The notes beneath the pieces are model-generated. The model made no database searches. It had not been told where the DNA came from and saw only the letters and a program-made list of their open reading frames with translations. From Bacteroidetes bacterium OLB12 (lineage in GTDB: Bacteria; Bacteroidota; Bacteroidia; Cytophagales; Cyclobacteriaceae), in the NCBI GenBank assembly GCA_001567185.1, contig LNFR01000116.1, forward strand, positions 1-35,399: DNA of 35,399 bases, in the 5' to 3' direction. Numbering within the stretch: position 1 is the stretch's first letter; each line of letters opens with the position of its first letter. The position numbers and the translations under genes were made by a program. Shown in pieces: positions 23,833-32,993 of the stretch.

Positions 23833-25083
23833 ATGGCAACGAGTAAGAAAGTAGAGGTATTGGCACCAGCTGGTTCGTTCGAATCGCTGGCCGCTGCCAT
23901 TCAGGCAGGAGCAGACGCCATCTATTTTGGTGCGGAGCAATTGAACATGCGGGCACGTTCATCCACTGCGTTTTCGACACACGACCTTGAAGAAATTGTA
24001 ACCCGTTGTCATGCAGCCGGAGTAAAGGCGTATATAACCCTCAACACCATTCTGTATGATCATGACATGCAGTTGATGCGCAAGATTATGGATGCAGCCC
24101 GAAAGCAAGGAGTTGATGCGGCCATCGTATCGGATCATGCTGCGCTAAACTATGGAAAATCTATCGGCATGCCCTTGCACATTTCAACGCAAGCTAACAT
24201 CAGCAACATAGAGGCCGTTGAATTTTTCGCTGCCTACGCTGACGTAATGGTATTGGCACGCGAACTCAGTGTGAAGCAGGTAGCCAAAATTACCCGACAA
24301 ATTAAGCGCAAGCGCATTACCGGTCCATCCGGAAACCTGGTGCGTATTGAAGTATTTGCGCATGGTGCATTGTGTATGGCCATATCGGGCAAGTGTTACC
24401 TGAGCCTGCATTCGCATTATGCTTCGGCTAACCGCGGTGCGTGCGTGCAAAATTGCCGGAGGCAGTACCTGGTAACCGACAAAGAGGATGGCCACGAATA
24501 CGAAATCGACAATGAATACATTATGAGTGCCAAAGATCTTTGCACCATTGACATGCTGGACGAAATCATTCAGGCAGATGTATCGGTGTTGAAGATTGAA
24601 GGACGAGGTCGTGCTGCCGATTATGTTTACACGGTAACGAAGTGCTATCGCGAAGCCGTTCAGGCAATTTTCAGCAAGCAGTTTACGCCCGAAAAAATTA
24701 CCACATGGAAGCAGCAACTGGCCACTGTTTACAATCGTGGTTTTTGGGAAGGCTACTATCTGGGACGGAAGCTGGGCGAGTGGAGTACCACCAGCGGTTC
24801 AGTGGCCACAGATCGAAAAGTATATTTAGGACAGGGCAACCGGTATTTTCCTAAAATCAATATAGCCGAGTTTCAACTGGAAACCGGTAAACTGAATGTA
24901 GGCGATAAAATAATGATCATCAGTAAGCATCAGGGTATTCAAACCGAAACAATTCATGAACTGCGCGTGAATGGCCATACGGCTAAAGAATCTGTTAAAG
25001 GTGATGCCGTTTCATTTTACTGCACCAACAAAATTTCGAAGGGCGACAAACTTTATAAGATTATTGAAACGGAGTATGCCTAA
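23833..25083 (+). CDS. U32 family peptidase (TrhP-type)
   Basis: 416 residues. The N-terminal barrel begins VEVLAPAGSFESLAAAIQAG, then AIYFGAEQLNMRARS. Four Cys in ALCMAISGKC (C181, C188) and RGACVQNC (C204, C208) are placed as the Fe-S ligands of U32 proteins. A beta domain closes the C-terminus (about 320-415). Despite the peptidase name, characterised members (TrhP, RlhA) add hydroxyl groups to tRNA or rRNA without oxygen, using prephenate-derived metabolites; the length fits TrhP better than RlhA. The stop codon region overlaps the ferredoxin start, so the pair works together. The operator upstream (23749-23768) ties it to the NO/Fe-S regulon. Confidence 0.88.
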   Translation: MATSKKVEVLAPAGSFESLAAAIQAGADAIYFGAEQLNMRARSSTAFSTHDLEEIVTRCHAAGVKAYITLNTILYDHDMQLMRKIMDAARKQGVDAAIVSDHAALNYGKSIGMPLHISTQANISNIEAVEFFAAYADVMVLARELSVKQVAKITRQIKRKRITGPSGNLVRIEVFAHGALCMAISGKCYLSLHSHYASANRGACVQNCRRQYLVTDKEDGHEYEIDNEYIMSAKDLCTIDMLDEIIQADVSVLKIEGRGRAADYVYTVTKCYREAVQAIFSKQFTPEKITTWKQQLATVYNRGFWEGYYLGRKLGEWSTTSGSVATDRKVYLGQGNRYFPKINIAEFQLETGKLNVGDKIMIISKHQGIQTETIHELRVNGHTAKESVKGDAVSFYCTNKISKGDKLYKIIETEYA

Positions 25084-25294
25084 GGTAATTCAATATCGAA
25101 ACAAATGTATTGGCTGCGGTATTTGTTACGAATTGCAACCACGCCTCTGGAGAATGTCCAGAAAAGATGGAAAAGCCAATTTGGTGGGTGGTGTTAATCA
25201 TAAAGGTGTTTACATACTATCCAGTAAAACTTATCAACCTTTCTCCGATGCGGTTGAACAATCCTGTCCGGTGAACGCCATTAAAATAGCTTGA
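25076..25294 (+). CDS. 4Fe-4S ferredoxin-like protein
   Basis: 72 residues starting at the ATG at 25076, inside the last codons of the U32 gene (8-bp overlap). The motif KCIGCGICYEL gives three Cys and SCPVNAI near the C-terminus gives the fourth, so it binds one [4Fe-4S] cluster. The middle is longer than in clostridial ferredoxins and has lost the second cluster. It presumably delivers electrons or clusters to the U32 enzyme. The longer frame from 24971 would lie within the U32 gene and is rejected. Confidence 0.88.
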   Translation: MPKVIQYRNKCIGCGICYELQPRLWRMSRKDGKANLVGGVNHKGVYILSSKTYQPFSDAVEQSCPVNAIKIA

Positions 25295-25334
25295 ATCCGG
25301 AACCAACTCGCTGAAAGACTCGATTTTTAATTTC

Positions 25335-26147
25335 TTATTCGCTAAGAAACTTTTCAATCATCGGTACTGCAAACTCTCCGCTTTTATAGTTCGGATTTAG
25401 GGTCGTGATCTCTCCAATGTAGGCACCATGCCCACCGGGGAGGATGGCCAACCGGCAATTCGGAATAAGGCGCGACATGGCCACGATGTGTTCGTTGGTT
25501 CCCACATCCTGGTCGCCATTGATGAGCAACACCGGTGCCTTGATGGATTTCAAATCTTCATCGGAATAATCGGTGAAGTTGATCATGCGATTGGCGCATT
25601 GATGAAACATGTTCATGAGTTTGGCGCTGTCGGGTGTTACTTGCAGGAATGCATCTTTATAGGGTTGCGGCATCTGCTCAAATGTTCCGTTCTGCATAAA
25701 CTCCCAAAACTGCGGAAATGCACCATTGCGTTTTAATAGTACTGAACCTGCTATTACTTTATTGCAGCGCTCCGGGTGCTTGATGGCTATCTTCAGTGCA
25801 GTTGTTCCTCCATTGCTAAATCCAAAGATGTCGGCTTTTTGAATTTTCAAATTGTCCAGCAGCGTAATCACATCATCGGCATCCTGATCGAAAGAGATGG
25901 GTGTGTTTCGGTCTTCTGTTCTGCCATGAGCCTGTAGTTCCACACAAATCAGTTGATGCTGTTTTACCAAAAGCGGGATGACTCTTCCAAAGGTAGTTTG
26001 AATTGTTGAGCCTCCGCCATGAAGCAGCACCAGCGGTTTGCCCTGACCGTATATTTCATAATACATTTTGATGCCATTGATATTGGAGTATCCGCTTGTG
26101 ATTAGCATAGAATCGGTTTTAACATTTTTGTCAGCTTTTCTCTTCAT
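25335..26147 (-). CDS. Alpha/beta hydrolase
   Basis: 270 residues. The fold is clear: GKPLVLLHGGGSTIQTTF (oxyanion region), nucleophile elbow GFSNGG (Ser about 110), acid in LLINGDQDVG and catalytic His in LPGGHGAYIG. Length and motifs are those of the common esterase/lipase-like group, and the substrate cannot be told. About 25 N-terminal residues precede the domain without a recognisable signal. Transcribed alone; no link with the NO genes is visible. Confidence 0.88.
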   Translation of the reverse strand: MKRKADKNVKTDSMLITSGYSNINGIKMYYEIYGQGKPLVLLHGGGSTIQTTFGRVIPLLVKQHQLICVELQAHGRTEDRNTPISFDQDADDVITLLDNLKIQKADIFGFSNGGTTALKIAIKHPERCNKVIAGSVLLKRNGAFPQFWEFMQNGTFEQMPQPYKDAFLQVTPDSAKLMNMFHQCANRMINFTDYSDEDLKSIKAPVLLINGDQDVGTNEHIVAMSRLIPNCRLAILPGGHGAYIGEITTLNPNYKSGEFAVPMIEKFLSE

Positions 26148-26355
26148 CGGAAGAAACCGAGCTATCGCAAGATAATAATAGCAGAGTTGAAACTGGAATG
26201 TTTAGAGCAACAGAGTTTTTATTGATTGGAGCAAGGTTCGCATGTTTGTAACATTTGCAACCGGCTTGGGTAAATACCTGCCCACTCTTGCGACAAGGGT
26301 TGCCAGAGTTGCCATATGCTTTTACTCCCTCCCCTATCTACGGATTGCCTGTTCC

Positions 26356-26931
26356 TTACAACATCCCATTAATAATCAACACAATTAATGGAGGCAGCGC
26401 TCCGGCCGCAATCAACCACTTGCCTCTTCCACCAAGTCCGTGTTTTCCTTTTAGAATAAAAAGTCCGGTTACATTAATCACAATTAGCATTACGGCAAAG
26501 ACATCCGAGGCCCACTTCCAGGCGGGCGCACTGTTGCGGTGTAATACATTGGACTGATAAAATATCGGTCGTCTTGAAATTCGTTCATAGACTCCCTTCC
26601 CTTCGGTTAAATTAATAAGCAGAGAAGCATCCTGATAGTACACTTTAACCTGGTGATTGGTAGGAAAATCATACACTTTGTAGGTCGTTTCGCCCACGCT
26701 GTTCCCAAATTGTTTTACAAGTTCTGGTGTTACATTTTCCCGGGTAAAGGTCTGCTTTAAGTCAACTTCTTCCTTGGTGATAATAAAATCAGGATTCCAT
26801 TCATTTATATGGTTTAATGCAATGCCTGACAAACAATAGACAATAACCAAGGCGGAGAAAAAATACCCCACATCGCGGTGCGTAACAATGTTGAAGCGCC
26901 TGAGCTTTCGCGTAAATGAATTGGTTGACAT
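26356..26931 (-). CDS. PepSY-associated transmembrane protein
   Basis: 191 residues. The first helix follows the family signature ([20 protein letters not shown], then [11 protein letters not shown]). A periplasmic PepSY-like stretch (about 50-125) is followed by [20 protein letters not shown] and two more helices. The His residues of the first and third helices suggest heme or metal handling, as in related iron-uptake reductases. It abuts the CbiX-like lipoprotein gene upstream, so the two form an operon concerned with metal or tetrapyrrole handling in the envelope. Confidence 0.82.
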   Translation of the reverse strand: MSTNSFTRKLRRFNIVTHRDVGYFFSALVIVYCLSGIALNHINEWNPDFIITKEEVDLKQTFTRENVTPELVKQFGNSVGETTYKVYDFPTNHQVKVYYQDASLLINLTEGKGVYERISRRPIFYQSNVLHRNSAPAWKWASDVFAVMLIVINVTGLFILKGKHGLGGRGKWLIAAGALPPLIVLIINGML

Positions 26932-27879
26932 CTATCTCTCGGTAAGCGTTTGGTTTTTTACTTTGGCAGCAAACTCATCACAAATTTGAACAACCCAACT
27001 TTCAACATTTGGATCGGGTAAAATTGCATCGGGCCTGTAAATCACTTTCTCATCCGACTTGGCAATCTTATCAATTCCATCACCGATTATTTTAACCTGA
27101 AATGTTTCGTCATGCGCTACCAACACCGGCACAACAACGGCTCTTTCTTTTTTATTGAGCACCCGGTTTATGGCTGCTGTGGTCGAATCGCTGTTGTAGT
27201 GCACAATATGACCACACCATCCGTACGCGTGTTCCGCTATTCCAGTGCTGTCTTTTACATAGGTTGCAACCTGATCAAACAATTGGCCCCATTCCTTATC
27301 ATAGGTTTCATCTCCATACCCAATCAGTACCAGGCCTTCGTTGTTTGTATCTTTCGAAATTTCTTTCACCCTGCGCAGCACATTTCTTTTCAGGATATCT
27401 GTAAAATCAAGATTGGGTGTCAGGTAAGTCTTGGCACGAGGGGTATAACGTTCAATCTTTTCAATCTTCAATACTTCCAACGATTGTGGATCCACTTTCT
27501 GACCAATGATGGTTGGGATGTCATCAAATGTGTGCGGACTTACCGTAAGAAAAACTGGAACGATAATCACATCGGTAAACCCTTCGGCATCAAAAGCTTT
27601 TAGTTGGGTGGCGATTGATGGCTCGGTATATTCCATGTGTGCCGTTTTGGTGCCTTTTACAACACCCCCCGACAATATTCTCGATTGCACATTCTTTTCC
27701 AGATCCATCAACACCTGTCGCCAGGTGCTTGACCGCGATCCATGGTTTACCAGCAGCACGCCAATTTTCTGGTTGTTACTTGCTTCCTCTTTTGCTGTTG
27801 GTGTACAGCCAATTATGAAAAGAACTAAGAATAAAAGTGTGAACAATTTCACCGCGGTTTGCCTGAATTGGGTCATCAT
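26932..27879 (-). CDS. CbiX/sirohydrochlorin chelatase-like lipoprotein
   Basis: 315 residues. The N-terminus is a lipoprotein signal with lipobox LFIIGC (C25). The body holds two related CbiX-type halves: VLLVNHGSRSSTWRQV with the metal-site His (H46), HMEYTEPS and VIIVPVFLTVSPH in the first, and GLVLIGYGDETYD, AHDETFQ in the second. Chelatases of this group insert cobalt, nickel or iron into tetrapyrroles. As a surface or periplasmic lipoprotein it may act in scavenging rather than synthesis, perhaps of cobalamin precursors for B12-dependent enzymes such as the class II reductase in this window (inference). It abuts the PepSY gene. Confidence 0.82.
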   Translation of the reverse strand: MMTQFRQTAVKLFTLLFLVLFIIGCTPTAKEEASNNQKIGVLLVNHGSRSSTWRQVLMDLEKNVQSRILSGGVVKGTKTAHMEYTEPSIATQLKAFDAEGFTDVIIVPVFLTVSPHTFDDIPTIIGQKVDPQSLEVLKIEKIERYTPRAKTYLTPNLDFTDILKRNVLRRVKEISKDTNNEGLVLIGYGDETYDKEWGQLFDQVATYVKDSTGIAEHAYGWCGHIVHYNSDSTTAAINRVLNKKERAVVVPVLVAHDETFQVKIIGDGIDKIAKSDEKVIYRPDAILPDPNVESWVVQICDEFAAKVKNQTLTER

Positions 27880-28072
27880 TATGTTGTTAGATTCGAACGC
27901 AAATCTAATTATTTAGACTAATTCCAAATAATATTTTCGTGATTTATTGCTCTTTTTCGTACAAAATCCAACTTTTTACTAAAACGGAATCGTGTGCAAA
28001 CCGCGGATAAAGCATGGCAACATCCCACGGAATGCTCAGCAAAGTATGGTCAAAACTTCTTCTTCGAGTGGA

Positions 28073-29074
28073 TCACCGCACTGGCGATTCTTTTTTTATG
28101 ATGGCAGGCAATTTCAGTTTTATGATATAAGAATCATTCAAGGGTTCTTTCCTGCTTACTGCATTCGGTTGCTCAAACACAACCGGATCGTGTTCAATGT
28201 TGGCCAGGCAATACAGCCAACCTCCTTCAATGTGCAGGCAGCGTGCATCGTTAAATACCTCATGACTTCGGAGCAGGGTATCTACACGCGTAACACGGCT
28301 TAGGTCAGCATCAAGCGAGTAACGTTTTATGGAATTCCTGCCCACTCCATATAAATAGCCATTATAGAATTTTAACCCGTCATCGCCAGCCAGGGTTACA
28401 TCGCGATAAGGAGTGAAACTCATTTTGTCCAAATCGAAGAATTTAATGCCACCATCGTATGACGTAGTGAACAATTTCTTTTCATCGGGTGAAAGGTCAA
28501 TTCCGTGAACCCACGACAGGTCAGGATGCACAACTAATGTTTTGATAGAGTCGAGTGGGTTGTTGGTGTCTACATACTGCACGGAAGATTTCAGCGTGTT
28601 GGTGATGTAAGCAATCCCTGTGCGGCCAACCACCAGGTGATTAAAATGATTTCGGCCTGTTGGCGCCTTTGCTTCATAGGTGCGAATGAGTTTTCCTGTG
28701 CGGGCATTAAGAATCAGTAAAACAGAAACCGGGTGTGCACCGGCCCTGTCGTCAACTTCATTCATCACGGCATACAACTTGTCATCCAACAGAAAGCAAT
28801 CCATGCCGTTCAGCTTGCCGTTATAGGGGGTTTTCAGAACATCAAACTTTTTTTCTGCTAATGATACCGTAACAATTTCCTTTCGATTCCAGCTTCCTAA
28901 ATAAGCTACCTGGCGGGCTACATCTATGGCCAGCCCTTTGAATTTATAGGTTGTGCCGGTGCCAAGGGCTACAATCTCCGCTACGGGGCTTGCATCTCCG
29001 TTATGGATTGTCTGGGCTTGCAGAGACAAAGCGCAGAAAATAAGAATGAATAAAATACCTTTTAAGGTATGCAT
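28073..29074 (-). CDS. Secreted beta-propeller (SMP-30/YncE-like) protein
   Basis: 333 residues with a signal peptide (GILFILIFCALSLQAQ). The body has repeated blade-like segments with patterns such as GLAIDVARQVAYLGSW, LNGMDCFLLDDKLYAV and VHGIDLSPDEKKLFTTSYDG, each about 45-55 residues, fitting a six- or seven-bladed propeller. Similar proteins are lactonases, esterases or scaffolds. No catalytic set can be named from sequence. It stands alone between the CbiX operon and the AbiEii pair. Confidence 0.8.
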   Translation of the reverse strand: MHTLKGILFILIFCALSLQAQTIHNGDASPVAEIVALGTGTTYKFKGLAIDVARQVAYLGSWNRKEIVTVSLAEKKFDVLKTPYNGKLNGMDCFLLDDKLYAVMNEVDDRAGAHPVSVLLILNARTGKLIRTYEAKAPTGRNHFNHLVVGRTGIAYITNTLKSSVQYVDTNNPLDSIKTLVVHPDLSWVHGIDLSPDEKKLFTTSYDGGIKFFDLDKMSFTPYRDVTLAGDDGLKFYNGYLYGVGRNSIKRYSLDADLSRVTRVDTLLRSHEVFNDARCLHIEGGWLYCLANIEHDPVVFEQPNAVSRKEPLNDSYIIKLKLPAIIKKESPVR

Positions 29075-29163
29075 GATGTAAGATAAAGAAAAGTGTAGGA
29101 TACGTGCTATTTGTTGAGATTGGCCTTAAAGGCTAAATTTTCATTACCACTTTGCTATAACTG

Positions 29164-29799
29164 TCAAAACTTTTTCTTTGATTGAAGTACAGCCTGATTG
29201 ATTCGTTTCTTGATGGACGTTAGGGGTAGCTTCTTCCGGAGTTTGGGCGGGTCGATGGACGGATCAATCTCATCAAAGAAGTTGACGGCACGCAGGGCAA
29301 TAAGTGGATTGAACCCGGGGTATTTGGTGGTGTAGAAGGTAAGCATTTCGGCCATCGAAAAATGTTCCAGCAAAAAGTAAATATCAATGAAATCTTTCAG
29401 CCGTTTGCCGGAATTGCTGATGGCATTGAGTTTCATAGCGGCAATATCTTCTTTCGAAAGGTAGGTGATGCCTTCTTCCGTAATAGGGGGTTTTACAAAC
29501 GGATAGTTGTGCGTAATGAAATCGACCTTCACCTTATTGACCAGGCAGATGATGGTATTTTTAAAGTTGTAAAGAACTTCAACTTTAAATTTTTGACTAT
29601 TTAATAAGTTCAACAAGGCATCCGTGTCAAACTCAGCTTGCGTAAACAGATCAATATCGATGGAGTTACGATGATTGAGTTGCAGGGCCAAGGCTGTTCC
29701 ACCCACCAGATTATACCCTTTAAGTTCAGGAAGGGCTTGCAGTTGCTGGATTAGTTTAAACGTTTCCGGAGCTACAATAAATTTATCCTTATGCAGCAT
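29164..29799 (-). CDS. AbiEii-like nucleotidyltransferase (putative toxin)
   Basis: 211 residues. The nucleotidyltransferase motif is LVGGTALALQLNHRNSIDID, with the GG at about 38 and the DxD acids at about 50-52 (IDIDLF), and VDFITHNYPF supplies the third acid. KEDIAAMKLNAI and KRLKDFIDIYFLL are typical of the family. AbiEii proteins act as toxins in type IV toxin-antitoxin or phage-defence pairs by modifying tRNA. The gene overlaps the upstream partner by 11 bp, as toxin-antitoxin pairs often do. Confidence 0.85.
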   Translation of the reverse strand: MLHKDKFIVAPETFKLIQQLQALPELKGYNLVGGTALALQLNHRNSIDIDLFTQAEFDTDALLNLLNSQKFKVEVLYNFKNTIICLVNKVKVDFITHNYPFVKPPITEEGITYLSKEDIAAMKLNAISNSGKRLKDFIDIYFLLEHFSMAEMLTFYTTKYPGFNPLIALRAVNFFDEIDPSIDPPKLRKKLPLTSIKKRINQAVLQSKKKF

Positions 29800-30082
29800 G
29801 CAGAAAATCCGATTTTAGAAAAACGTTGTGAGAATTTTTTTCGTAAGCATTCAATTGAGCGCTCCATTTTATGGTTTCCAGAATTTTGTCTTCACCATAA
29901 TAATGCAAAATCTCCCGCCATTCGTGAAGGTTCCCCAGTTGAAGCACCCGCTCAATCACAATCTTGTACGACTTGTCGTAGTTGAAAGTATCCAGGTCAT
30001 ACTCCCACAACAGGCTGGGATTGATGTTGGGTTTTTGCCGACTCTTTGGGCCCGATTTTCCTGCTCTTTTAGGCTTTTTCAT
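29789..30082 (-). CDS. DUF6922-type partner of the AbiEii-like protein
   Basis: 97 residues. The basic N-terminus (about 1-20) is followed by NPSLLWEYDLDTFNYDKSYK, IVIERVLQLG and HEWREILHYYGEDKI, the pattern of small Bacteroidota proteins encoded just before AbiEii nucleotidyltransferases. By position it is the antitoxin or accessory of the pair. The overlap of 11 bp with the next gene points to coupled translation. Confidence 0.78.
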   Translation of the reverse strand: MKKPKRAGKSGPKSRQKPNINPSLLWEYDLDTFNYDKSYKIVIERVLQLGNLHEWREILHYYGEDKILETIKWSAQLNAYEKNSHNVFLKSDFLHAA

Positions 30083-30206
30083 CTAACCAAAAATACGCAA
30101 AAAAGGCCTCAATTCCTCGAAAATAGGCCAATATCATTGCTATTTTGATGTGTGATTTGGCATCATTTTCACCCCGCAATGCCCCTCGTCTTTCCTGCTG
30201 TATCGA

Positions 30207-30617
30207 TTAATTTTTCTCCACGTAATTTTTGAAGTTGTTCAGAATAGCCTGCCAGCCTTGTTGTTGCAACTCGAGGGAATTTTCTGCCTCAGGATCAAAG
30301 GTTACTGTTACTGTTGTTTGATTGCCGGTAGTATCAAATTTTACGGTGGCCATTCTTCCGCCAAATTCGTAGGTGAATTTCTTGTCTGGAACAATCTCGG
30401 TATAAATGGCTTCAAAGTCGAACCCGAAGCTGCCGTCTTTGGCTTCCATCCGGGCTTTGTATGTACCGCCCACGCGCATATCGTTTTCAGCGCTGGGGCA
30501 ATGCCATGACGGATCGGCAAAATTCCAGTTTACAATATGTTTTGGATTGGTATAACAATCCCATACTTTTTTATTGGCCGCGATTATGGTGGCGGTAACG
30601 GTGATTTTGTTGCCCAT
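30207..30617 (-). CDS. SRPBCC (AHSA1-like) domain protein
   Basis: 136 residues of one START-like domain: VTATIIAANKKVWDCYTNPK, WNFADPSWHCP, VGGTYKARMEAKDGSFGF and the C-terminal helix QQQGWQAILNNFKNYVEK. Such domains bind hydrophobic ligands or, as in Aha1, partner proteins. It is the last of a minus-strand run with two further SRPBCC genes and an ArsR regulator (30207-32701). Confidence 0.88.
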   Translation of the reverse strand: MGNKITVTATIIAANKKVWDCYTNPKHIVNWNFADPSWHCPSAENDMRVGGTYKARMEAKDGSFGFDFEAIYTEIVPDKKFTYEFGGRMATVKFDTTGNQTTVTVTFDPEAENSLELQQQGWQAILNNFKNYVEKN

Positions 30618-30652
30618 GGTGGTGGTTGTTAGTTTGGTTGGTTACTCAATTA

Positions 30653-31615
30653 TCATTTCACTTGATAATTCACCATCCAGTTGATGCCGAACTGATCGGT
30701 GCAACTGCCATAGTATGCACCCCAGAACATATCCTGAATGGGCATTGTAATTTTTCCGCCCGCTGCAAGCGCATCAAACAAACGCTTGGCTTCTGCGCGC
30801 GATTCGGGTTCGAGGTTAATGTGTACATTATTTCCTTCCACAACAGTAAATCCCATCTCTTTTGGTGCATCGCTACCCATTAATATATGTCCGCCTATGG
30901 TTGGAAGTTCAACATGCAGCACCATCTTCTTTACCGGCTCGGCAATGGGTGGTTGGTTTGGATCGGGTGGCAATTCGCCAAAACGTTTGATGCCGTTAAT
31001 GAATTCAGTTTTGAATACCGACTTGTAAAATTTAAATGCTGTTTCCGTATTGCCCGGAAAATTGAGGTAGGTAGATACGCGTGCCATGTTGCTTGTTTTA
31101 TTTTGTTTACGCAATTGAAATTGTGAAGCAATGTATTGATCCAGGTTTTCAAGGCCGGCTGTGAAGCCTTCCTTAAAGCCCATCTGGATAATTTTCTCCA
31201 AATCGTCCAGCGTTTCAAACTTCACTACAATATCCACCAGGGTGTTTTCTTTTGCAGCATAGAAGTTGTTCGTCCAATGCATGGTGGGCATGTTGGGTTG
31301 CGGTTCGCCTTTGTCGTTGCAAAACGCATCTTTGAATGTAAACATGCTGATGGGATCAATGCGCAGGTAAAATGCTTTGCAATGGTGTCGCTCACCATTC
31401 GGTCCTGCCATTACATAATGCCAATGGCCGCCTTCTGAAAAATCCATCGAAACGGTTTCGGCTTTGAAGGGCTTGGGTGCCCACCACTGGTCGAGTATTT
31501 CGGCCTGGGTCCACGCATCCCACACCAGGGTCGGTTCGGCCAGAAATTCGCGTTTCACGAAAATGGTTTTCTTTTCTTTATCGACTGTAAAATCGAAGAG
31601 TAGGTTAGTATTCAT
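30653..31615 (-). CDS. SRPBCC-VOC fusion protein
   Basis: Residues 1-165 are an SRPBCC/AHSA1 domain (LLFDFTVDKEKKTIFVKREF, WDAWTQAEILDQWWAPKPF); residues 175-320 are a VOC/PhnB-like glyoxalase-fold domain (STYLNFPGNTETAFKFYKS, DMFWGAYYGSCTDQFGINWM). The joint, QLRKQNKTSNMARV, looks like a former stop/start region, and an internal ATG precedes the VOC part, so the fusion may have come from loss of a stop codon. I prefer the ATG at 31615 because the neighbouring SRPBCC protein begins in the same way; an ATG at 31657 overlapping the upstream stop as ATGA is an alternative and adds 14 residues. Function of either half is unknown. Confidence 0.82.
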   Translation of the reverse strand: MNTNLLFDFTVDKEKKTIFVKREFLAEPTLVWDAWTQAEILDQWWAPKPFKAETVSMDFSEGGHWHYVMAGPNGERHHCKAFYLRIDPISMFTFKDAFCNDKGEPQPNMPTMHWTNNFYAAKENTLVDIVVKFETLDDLEKIIQMGFKEGFTAGLENLDQYIASQFQLRKQNKTSNMARVSTYLNFPGNTETAFKFYKSVFKTEFINGIKRFGELPPDPNQPPIAEPVKKMVLHVELPTIGGHILMGSDAPKEMGFTVVEGNNVHINLEPESRAEAKRLFDALAAGGKITMPIQDMFWGAYYGSCTDQFGINWMVNYQVK

Positions 31616-31653
31616 AATATCTGTTTGTTTATGATTCAATGGTATTGTACTGT

Positions 31654-31863
31654 TCATTCAAGCAATTCGCATGAATGATTTTGTGCTCGCATCCGTGAAA
31701 TAATTTGCTCCACCGCGATACCTTGCCCCTCTACGCGCAAGATTCTATCGCAGTCGGTCAAGTCGAAGTTTATCTTGAGATTCGGAAATTCATGTTGCAA
31801 TACAGTCAAGATGCTTTTCATCTCTCTTTTCTTATTCACATCTGTCTTAAAAACTTCTGTCAT
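31654..31863 (-). CDS. Small ferredoxin-fold-like protein of unknown function
   Basis: 69 residues with no Cys pair or signal. The pattern SILTVLQHEFPNLKINFDLT and ILRVEGQGIAVEQIISRMRA suggests a small alpha/beta fold like those of heavy-metal-associated or ACT-like domains, but without metal ligands. It lies inside the ArsR/SRPBCC run, and its stop overlaps a possible start of the fusion gene as ATGA, so it is a genuine operon member. Confidence 0.7.
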   Translation of the reverse strand: MTEVFKTDVNKKREMKSILTVLQHEFPNLKINFDLTDCDRILRVEGQGIAVEQIISRMRAQNHSCELLE

Positions 31864-31880
31864 AACCCTTCGTTGTCGGT

Positions 31881-32384
31881 TTACTTTACAGCGCTTGCCA
31901 GTAAACGCTCCAGGTTTTTCAGCGAAGAAGCAAAGCCAAGTTTGAATCCTTCAAGCAGACTTTCCATGCGTTCAAACGATTCATTGTAGATGGTGATGCG
32001 CACGGTGGTTACACCCTTTTCTTCGCTGAAAGTATAATCCCAATCCGAACCATGCTGTTCCGGGTTTTCATCTTTATCGGCAAACACATTCCACATCTTG
32101 AAGTTTGTCTTTGGCGTGATGGATTTGTACTGTTGTATTGCCCAGCGCGCTGTTCCATCAGGACCAACCATGGCGTAAAATCGTTTTCCGCCCACTTCAA
32201 AATTCATGTATTTGGTTTTGGAGGTGAACGGTGCGGGGGCCACCCATTGGTCGAGCAGTTCGGCTTTCGTAAACGCATCCCACACAAGCGAAAGCGGTGC
32301 ATCAAATTCCCGTTTGATATAAACTGTTTTTGCGGGCTTGTCAACCGTAAATTCGAATAGAAGATCGTTGGTTTCCGTTTTCAT
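31881..32384 (-). CDS. SRPBCC (AHSA1-like) domain protein
   Basis: 167 residues of one SRPBCC domain: [53 protein letters not shown] and a C-terminal helix [20 protein letters not shown]. The start overlaps the ArsR stop as ATGA, so the two are coupled. ArsR-SRPBCC pairs are widespread and the regulator is presumed to control the operon. Ligand unknown. Confidence 0.88.
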   Translation of the reverse strand: MKTETNDLLFEFTVDKPAKTVYIKREFDAPLSLVWDAFTKAELLDQWVAPAPFTSKTKYMNFEVGGKRFYAMVGPDGTARWAIQQYKSITPKTNFKMWNVFADKDENPEQHGSDWDYTFSEEKGVTTVRITIYNESFERMESLLEGFKLGFASSLKNLERLLASAVK

Positions 32385-32701
32385 TTTTTTTGCTTTTTAA
32401 GATTTGCCAATACTTTATCGAGTTGATTAAACCTGGTTTCCCAGATTTTTCTGAATTGCTCCAGCCACTTGTCGATCTCTTTCATCTTCTCTACTTCCAG
32501 TGAGTAATAGATTTCGCGTCCCTGGTATTCTTGCTTCACCAATTCGCACTCAGTTAAAATGCGCAGGTGTTTGGATACCGCTTGCCGGCTGGTATGAAAA
32601 TTTTCGGCCAGCGCGTTGGGTGTCATGGCTTGCAGGGCAATCAACGCAATGATGGCCCGCCTGGTAGGGTCGGCAATAGCCTGAAATACGTCCCGTCTCA
32701 T
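32381..32701 (-). CDS. ArsR-family transcriptional regulator
   Basis: 106 residues of a winged helix: [38 protein letters not shown] (recognition helix) and [20 protein letters not shown]. No metal-binding Cys are present, as in the large group of ArsR proteins paired with SRPBCC genes. It heads the minus-strand operon down to 30207. Its promoter lies in 32702-32780; GAAACTGTTCGGTTGCAAAT and GCAACTTTTCGGTTTCGCAA contain a repeated TTCGGTT element 30 bp apart that may be its operator. Confidence 0.9.
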   Translation of the reverse strand: MRRDVFQAIADPTRRAIIALIALQAMTPNALAENFHTSRQAVSKHLRILTECELVKQEYQGREIYYSLEVEKMKEIDKWLEQFRKIWETRFNQLDKVLANLKKQKK

Positions 32702-32993
32702 GAGGCGTGGGGTTTATTTATGAAACTGTTCGGTTGCAAATATATGCAACTTTTCGGTTTCGCAAATTTTTAGTCAGATTTTTTGTGAAAAAGTTTTTGC
32801 TGTGTAACGGGTCGTTTTCTGTGAATGAAAAACACACCCGTGCTATTTGTATTTCTTCTCCCTCAATTAAACCAGGTGTTTGTAGTATGTAACAAGATTA
32901 ACCCCGATATTCACCGTTACAATCAGAAGCAAAAGAATAAAGATCAACGTGCTGTTGCTGCTTCTGACAACAGCCCTTTAAAATAATAATACT

